Assembly: GCA_014773175.1 (NCBI GenBank)
Contig: VXCM01001560.1
Span: forward strand, 37,309-101,308
DNA: 64,000 nt
Source of the DNA: Lucifuga dentata
Lineage: Eukaryota; Chordata; Actinopteri; Ophidiiformes; Bythitidae
Reading direction: 5' to 3'
Part shown: piece after piece, positions 57,361-64,000 of the stretch
How positions within the stretch are numbered: position 1 is the first letter of the stretch
How the letters are laid out: each line of letters starts with the position of its first letter
Translations under genes and position numbers: made by a program
The notes under the pieces: generated by a model
Databases searched by the model: none
What the model saw: the letters and a program-made list of their open reading frames with translations, nothing else
Told to the model about the DNA's origin: nothing

Positions 57361-60300
57361 CTGAGGGAGATGACACCTCCTCATCTCGTAACACTGTCTC
57401 CTCAGAGGACTGCTGAGAATGTGTGACCTCTTGATCCTCCTCCTTGTCTGTCTGAGGTGCAGGGAGGGGCTCCTCTGTTCGCTCCTCCTTGCTCTCCCCC
57501 TCTGCCTCCCCTTCCCCAGAGTCAGTACTCCTAATGCTGAGGCGCCTCAGGCGATACATAATGTCCACCTCCCTCGTACGTGCCAGGCGCTCGGTCGCCA
57601 CCCGGCCTGGCGAAATGGCCAGCTTATTCTGCAGGGCTTCAATGCGTTGAGTGGGACCCCTGTTCCTCCTCTCCCCCTCCAAGCTAAGAGACAGCCTACG
57701 ATCGAGGTTTGGTGGAACCGAAAGTGGCAGTCTGTCTGGTGGAAACTCCGGTAATCCTGGGTGGTCTCTCCCCAGATGGGTCCGTACACCAAGCCTATGT
57801 TCTGGGGTGGCAAATGGCTTCTTCTCTTGCTCCTGCCTGTCATCAGGCTCTGAGTTGTCCTGTCCCTCACACTCACCTTTCTCTTCACTCGTTTGCTTAC
57901 CTGCGCTGGCTTCAGGTGCTGCTGTAATTTGATCCCTCTCTACTAATTCTACTTCTGTAGTGACATTCTCTTCCTTTATGACTTGGGCATCTGCAGCCAC
58001 ACCAGTCTCTAACATCATGGATGCTCTGTTCTCTAGGGTTTCATTCTCTGTTATGCCCTCTTCAGGTTTAATTGCACCTATGCTTTTTGTCTTTTCTGTC
58101 TGACCAGAGTCTCTTTGCTCACCCCCTCCCATAGCTTCCTTAGCCAATGAATGCATCTCCTTCATTTCAGCACACAGGTCAGATTCTGACTGAATCAACC
58201 TTGGCTCCTCCTCCTCCGTTTTAATATCCTCTGACGGACTGTCTAACGCAGCGCATTGTGGTGGACTGCCGTTTTGATTGGTTGAGCTGTCAGAGCTGTT
58301 CTCCTCATGAAGCGGAGGCAGCGGGGCTTGTCTCATTTGATTCTCGAGCTCTCTTTTACAAATCGGGCACTCCTCCTCTGATTCCATACCCAGATCTTGA
58401 GGAGGCTCGGAGTCATTCGGTTTGGAAATGCCTGCGGACACTTTATTACCATCAGCCGAGTCTCTAGATTGACGCAAAGCCTGGCATATGTCCTCATAAT
58501 CAGGAGGACTAGTCAGCGTTGAGGCATCCTGCATGGGTTGCCGATCCGCCCAGGGTACCTCTGCTGCAGTGGTGTGCATTGTTGGACTGAAGTCAGAAAG
58601 CGGTGTCTCAATAGGCTCGTCTGGCAGGTCTAATTTTACCGTCCTGCCATCAGTGCTCCGTCTGCGTGAAAGATGCGTGACAACCCTGTATTCTCTGAAG
58701 CCTGTCTCCCGAGGCGGGACGGGGAGCTCCTCCCTTAGCTGCTTGCTGAAAGTTACCGACTTTGTTGCAGGCCTGGAGAAGGCGCTCTTCACCTCCCTGT
58801 AGTCTGGGTCGACTGACCAACTTACTGCGCTGCGCCTAAGACTGCTGGGCTTGTTGAGAGGTTCTGAAGTCAATCGGATCTTGATGCGCTCAGGTATTTG
58901 AACAGAACCATTTGGGGCTTTATTGCCAGCAGTGCCAAGCTCCAAGATGTCTTTGTAGGCCTCATTGAGGTCCTCTATGCACTTGTCAACACTGGGCTGC
59001 TTGCTGCTCTGCTGCTGCTGCTGCTGTTCTTGGAGTTCTTTTTTGATGTTCTCCAACTCTTTCACAGCATCCCACGCTCGCTGACTAGCCGGTTTCAGCC
59101 CAAACTGTTCAAACTCCTCCTGCCCACTCGTTGCTGCTGGTTTGGTCTCCTCCACATTTCCTGAGGGTGGTGCTGATGGCGGCTGAGCTGTGCTCTTGTT
59201 CAGCTGGTTGGAGAAAGTTGCAGTTAGGGAGAAGGCGCTGTTGCTGGACAGTTTCAGGCTCTTCACCCCCTTTATAGGAAAAGTGAAGGCAGTACCCACT
59301 ACACCGCTGCTGTCAGGAGGGACGTCGGTGCCTTGAGGGACAGGTTCTTGTTGTGCTTCCTTATCTTCGGGGGCAGGTTTTTGGGCCTCTGGGCTAGTTT
59401 GTGTCTCCTGATCTCGGTACTGGTTTGCAGGCCAGGATCCCGACAATTTCAGCTCCTTGTAATGATTTATCTTAGGAGGTCTACATGGTAGTTTTTTCAC
59501 TAATTTGCTGCTCGCTCTGCTGCTATTTTTGCTGCTTGCTATGCTACCAGTTAGCGCTTGCAGCTCAGCCTCAGCTGAAGATGTGCTTTGGAGACTTTGG
59601 TTTGTTAAATGGCCAGTTTTGTTCTCATTAGGACTATCTGCTGGGTCTGGCGACTTCTCATTGTTGTTATTTTGATCACGTGGTGTCCCACTGAGTTGTG
59701 GAGTTACAGGGACAGAGACCAAACAAAATATCGTCTCACTAAGTCTCTTTTTTAGATTCTTGGATTTGTCTTTCTCTGGTGGATCAGGTTGCTCCACCTT
59801 TTTTACTTCTGTCACAGTTTCAGAGACACCCTGGTCGGCCGGTTTGCATGGGGGAGGTGGTGGTTTACCCAGAATAGATGAAGGGAAAAACTGACTACGG
59901 CTTTGTTCAGGAGCTACACTGTCACCTTTTTTTATTCCCCTGTTGCACCATCGATTACTGTTGTCGTTGTCATTAAGAGATGTTTTACTACGGCTTTCAG
60001 TATTGACAGCTGGCCCCTGTTGAGGGGGAAAGGCACTATCATTTGTAGATTGTCCTGACACCTTAGAGCACGGAATCTCTTTGTTGATGGTACGGAGCTT
60101 GTCCATGTCGGGGAGAGAAGTTCCGCTGGGCCCTCCTGAGATTTGTCTCACTCGTGGGTCTTCAGTGGGTAATTGCCGAGCTTGACCTGGATGATCTTCA
60201 TGTCCAGAATGTACCTGTTTCCGATAGGTTGAAGCACGATCCCCATAATGTTCCAGCCATGAAACTCCTGACTGCCTAGAAAACCACCTTCCAACATCTG

Positions 60301-61238
60301 AACTGGTGGGCATCTGCAGAGCCTCCCCCCTCCATCTTAAGTTTGCCATCTCATTGCGGTTGATTGAAACTGCTCTTGGGGGTGGGGCTCTTCTATAAGA
60401 AGGGGGTGGGATGTAGCCTGGGGGCTCCATTCCAGAGATGGCAGAGTGTTGTGCGAAATAGTCTTGTCTAAACTCCCCACCCCTTGGATAATAGATAGAC
60501 CTGTCTTTTTGTTTGGCACCCTGGTCTATAGCAAGCATTTCTGCGCTACCCCTAGTCTGCTGGTGAATCTCATATGATGGAGGCTTTAAAGGCCTGCTGA
60601 ACCTGGGCTTTGGTAAAAGTGCAACATGGCTGCTTGGCCCAAAGTTCCTGCCCCACCGGTCCCTGCCAAGAGCACTGCTATAGATATACCTACTATAAGG
60701 CCCAGAGAAGACAGTGCTATTTAGCCTCTGTCTATCAGGTAAGCTTGGCCTGGATGGAACAAGCTCTCTGTTTTCATTTCCATCAGGTGACAAAACTCTG
60801 GGAAGAGACTGGGACTTTGCTTTAGTTCTGGGGTGGAAAAATCCTTCAGGAGTCCTCAGGCGGTACTGGTCCTGAGCCCACCTCTCCCCATCACCATCAG
60901 ACAGCTGCCTTCCCAGGCCCACAGCAGGCCTCCACTCCTCTGTCCCAAGGCTCTGGCACTTCCTCTCCCCAGTCACCCTTAGCTGACCAGGGGCTGCATC
61001 CGGGTCCCTCAGCCAGGAAATGTCCTCCCATAGCTGCTGCGCTTGCCTCTCTGCCCTGTATTCTTCTGCAGTGATTAAAGCCTGTGGCCTCCATGCACCG
61101 GCAGAGGCCCTCAGCTCCCTGCCATCAGCATAGTCCAGGAGGATGCTGAAGTCCTGGCCTCGCCTCCTCCAGTAGGAAACGTCTCTCTCGTCATGGCTCA
61201 GTGGCTCTGAATATGTCAAACTAGGAACATCGTAGAAC
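57361..61238 (-). CDS. jcad: JCAD (KIAA1462) main coding exon
   Basis: A single 3,878-bp exon (about 1,293 codons) between acceptor TTTCTGTCTTGCAG (before 61238) and donor CAG|GTAAGATAAG (57360). JCAD is a scaffold at endothelial cell-cell junctions that acts with VE-cadherin and in Hippo/LATS signalling; its human locus is linked to coronary artery disease. JCAD hallmarks in order: YWRRRGQDF, QLSDGDGERWAQD, SQSLPRVLSP, RFSRPLKPPSYEIHQQ, PPGYIPPPSYRRAPPP, ETIFCLVSVPV, ELQALTGS, LSGSWPANQYRDQETQTS, AWDAVKEL, a Q7 run, then RIEALQNKLAISPGR and RLRRLSIRSTDS near the end. A short CPICKREL motif lies about two-thirds of the way along. Mostly predicted disordered; no membrane segment seen. The 5' exon with the start codon is right of the window. 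Exon exit phase 1. Confidence 0.96.
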
Positions 61239-61309
61239 CTGCAAGACAGAAAGCTGTTAAAAAAAATATTCAAATAGATAATCATACGGAAAGACATACT
61301 GATGGAATG

Positions 61310-61619
61310 TACATCAGAAGGTACTTTTTATTGTCCTTTCTTTGCTTTTATTGTCTTATCTGTATTTATGTATTTATTTATTTATTAGTGTTTTATTGAC
61401 TTTTATTTATTTATTTATTTATTACTTTTTATTTACTACTTTAGTTTTTACCTATTCCCTTGCCTATCATTTGTGTCCTTGTTTTAATNTTACTTTTTAT
61501 TTACTACTTTAGTTTTTACCTATTCCCTTGCCTATCATTTGTGTCCTTGTTTTAATGGTAGCTTAACTGAACTTTACCTGAATATAAATAAAGTTATTAT
61601 TATTATTATTATTATTACT
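61310..61619 (+). mobile_element. Retrotransposon 3'-tail-like sequence
   Basis: T/A-rich text ending CTGAATATAAATAAAGTTATTATTATT..., a poly(A)-like signal followed by an (ATT)n tail, as at the 3' ends of non-LTR elements. The body is not recognisable. The junction duplication N61489 lies inside. In the jcad 5' intron. Confidence 0.4.
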
Positions 61620-63109
61620 TAAAAATTTTTGGGGGTTGTGGTTACCAATAAGTGCCACGAGTGACATTTGAGTTCTAAGGTTTAAACACTGTACATGATA
61701 AACTGGCAACTTTGGGTAACATTTTCAATCATGAAGTTAGACCAAAAATGGATTGTTTAAATATAATTAAAATGACTTAAAGTTTCTGAATGAGATACTA
61801 TGCATTTACACCTTGCATTAAAAAGTGATATATATCCAACATTATCAAAAAAAATCCAATCTGGATTTTGATCAAATCTCAGTCACACCTCACCAGGTGA
61901 CTCTACAACTGGGATTTGTCAGATAAAATCCACCTATGAGCTGAAATTGTAAACCTGCCTCCCCTTTTTGCTCTTTGTTGTTAATAAAGCTATTTTGAAT
62001 CATGAGTCATGTGACTTGCCATAAATGCTTACCTGCACCTGGAGTCTGGACATGGGGGATGGATGCAAGGTACCGATTCGTGTAAAAATGGATGATATTC
62101 ATGGAGGAAACACAGGCTTTAACAGCCTATCAAACCATCTAAATATATAGATGGCGCAGATTTTAATGCAACATGTAAATGGACCTATGCAGATAACTAG
62201 TGAATGGGTGTGACATTACTTACATGCTCTTCTGTATTAAGTCATTTGAATAAATATGCTAAAGATGCCAAACAAACCATCTAAAAACCAATGAATAAAA
62301 CAAATATGAATCAACAATAATAGCACCATTTTGAAATATGAGGTTTGGTAAGAGCTAGTTACTGTTAATTATTAGTTTTTAAAAGTTGTATGTTGTCCGC
62401 TTTTGTTTTGGCTTTGGAAGTACTTTCTAGCACAAGCTAATCAAGGACAGCCAGTATATATGAGACAGAAATGCTTAAGTCAGAGGCTTCCAAGTCGTTT
62501 GAAGACACCATGAAACTGTGAGGCGACTGCAATATTATCTGTATATTAAATTGTGGTGACCTTATCTTGGAAGCCGGTCATCTGGACAGCAGCTATAGCT
62601 CTTAATGCCTAAGCAAAAATTGGCTTTGTTTACAAGTTACACATCTCATTATGTGATAAGAAATACCTCTTTCCAATACCCGAAATAAACCGATCACATA
62701 ACTCAATTAGAAAGATTAAACTGCCCATTAAGTCTCAGGAAACTGGGAAATATAAAATAGCAATAAACTATAAACTTTTAAAGCAGTATATCAGAATAAA
62801 ACATAATTCAGGAGGAATTCAGAAGAAACCAGGAGGGGCTTTTTGATTGTTGGATATAATGCATCTTACACTGCCAAAACCGTTTTTCTTCGGATATTTA
62901 ATAATAACAGATTAAGTCTATATGTCAGAGCTTCACTTCTATATCTTCAGAAATGAAATTTTGTTAAATTGCACTGAACTTTTTCATTTTCTTAATCAGT
63001 AGTGGTGATGTTCTTGCAGCATTGGAGCAGCTGAATGAAACAGGAAACACTGATACCCATCAGTATCCCGGGTTATCAGTCACATCCAGGCATGTTTTGT
63101 ATGGAACGC
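61620..63109. other. jcad 5' intron
   Basis: AT-rich, no exon found. In particular no MYSVEDLL-like start exon, which must lie right of the window. Confidence 0.5.
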
Positions 63110-63613
63110 CAAATACACCAAAATTAAATAAGTAAAAATGACATTATGAAATAAATAACTCTATGCAAAAATCATTCTTATCATGAAATCTTATTTCATA
63201 ATAACATTTTNTATGAAATAAATAACTCTATGCAAAAATCATTCTTATCATGAAATCTTATTTCATAATAACATTTTTATTTCATAATGCCCCATTTTTG
63301 TCTCTTTTTTTATTTCACAACACTGTTTTTATTTCATAATAACACGTTTATTTCATAATGCCCTGTTTTTCAAAAGTCTCTTTTATTTCACAGCGCCGTT
63401 TTTCATAATGGCACATTTCATAACAAGACTTCATCACGAGATTTGAGGGCCAGTGGGCGTGGCCTTACACTGATCGTTTGTTCCTGCTTCCAGACAAGTG
63501 AAATAAAATAAAAACGAAATAAGATTTCATGATAAAAATGATTTTTGCATAGACTTATTTATTTCATAATGTCGTTTTTATTTATTTAATTTTGGCGCAT
63601 TTGGTGTTCCATA
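63110..63613. mobile_element. Inverted-end MITE with TTTCATAA repeats
   Basis: Left end TATGGAACGCCAAATACACC AAAATTAAATAAGTAAAAATGAC, right end GTCGTTTTTATTTATTTAATTTTGG CGCATTTGGTGTTCCATA, near-perfect inverted repeats of about 40 bp. Both ends continue inward with TTATGAAATAAATAA/TTATTTATTTCATAA and ATGCAAAAATCATT/AATGATTTTTGCAT, making arms of about 100 bp. The middle is built of TATTTCATAATAACA-like units. N63211 is a junction duplication. Confidence 0.8.
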
Positions 63614-63944
63614 GTTTTGTAACAGCCAGGTGTAATGTAATGTGGGAGTATAGGCTCAAAGTTCTTGCTTGAATTTTAGAGCTAAAAACAAATTACTGCC
63701 TGAAAACCTTCAGAGGATGTTTGTATCAAGAGATGACAATGTTTGTAGAAGGAAATTTGATTTTAGGAGTCAGTTTGCACATAAGACACTGAAACAGATG
63801 TGTATCAGTAGCTGGAGTTAAACTGTGGAATTCATTAGACGATGACTTCAAAGATTGTTCTAATTTCTTTCAATTTAAGAAAATGTGTAAAGAAAGAATA
63901 TTTGCCGTTATGAATATGAGAAATGTTAAACTGTCTGATCTTCT

Positions 63945-64000
63945 TCTTTTCCTTTCGGCTTTCCCTTCAGGGGTCACCACAGCGAATCATCTGCCTCCAT
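63945..64000. repeat. Edge of a fish dispersed repeat
   Basis: CTTTCGGCTTTCCCTTCAGG GGTCACCACAGCGAATCATC matches a wording often seen in teleost interspersed repeats. Cut off by the window end. Confidence 0.4.

Noticed and set aside
57419..57932. Plus-strand frames opposite the jcad main exon
   Set aside because: They are antisense shadows of the JCAD reading frame; the minus-strand protein explains the open reading.

Overview
The window is vertebrate nuclear DNA, most likely from a teleost fish. Evidence for this is: intron-rich genes with canonical GT/AG borders, two neighbouring genes whose translations align to supervillin and JCAD throughout, short introns, and many short non-autonomous DNA transposons. 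No bacterial operon, CRISPR array, rRNA or tRNA gene was seen.

Both genes lie on the minus strand, so 5' is to the right. (1) Bases 232-34192 hold 32 consecutive coding exons of supervillin (svil), in mutually consistent splice phase. They run from the start codon (ATG at 34192-34190) to just before the C-terminal villin headpiece, whose exons lie left of base 1. Candidate 5' untranslated exons are at 34333-34417, 36667-36730, about 39521 and 48008 to about 48580. The last has a TATA-like box just upstream and is the best candidate first exon. (2) Bases 48.6-52.85 kb are intergenic. (3) Bases from about 52855 to 61238 hold the 3' part of jcad (KIAA1462): a 3' UTR of about 3.1 kb, a short last coding exon, an intron, and one 3.9 kb exon carrying most of the protein. 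The jcad 5' exon lies right of the window. The same two genes are adjacent and co-oriented on human 10p11.23.

Supervillin is a membrane-linked F-actin and myosin-II scaffold of the gelsolin/villin family. JCAD is a scaffold of endothelial cell-cell junctions. Both are actin or junction adaptors, but nothing here shows that they act together beyond conserved neighbourhood.

Introns and intergenic DNA carry several non-autonomous transposon families. These are a TTAA-flanked family with about 40-bp inverted ends (at least six copies), a TA-flanked family (three copies), a long-inverted-repeat family (two copies), a hAT-type element with a perfect 8-bp target duplication nested inside another element, and others.

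There are 27 single 'N' bases. About half sit between two exact direct copies of 63-66 bp, and nearly all the rest sit in homopolymers or microsatellites. These look like unmerged contig ends from a k-mer assembly. Three fall inside svil coding exons (3801, 21539, 32459), where they create false frameshifts and false duplications. I found no convincing new biological system. The most useful findings are these assembly junctions, the nested and fused transposons, and the unresolved 5' and 3' gene ends.
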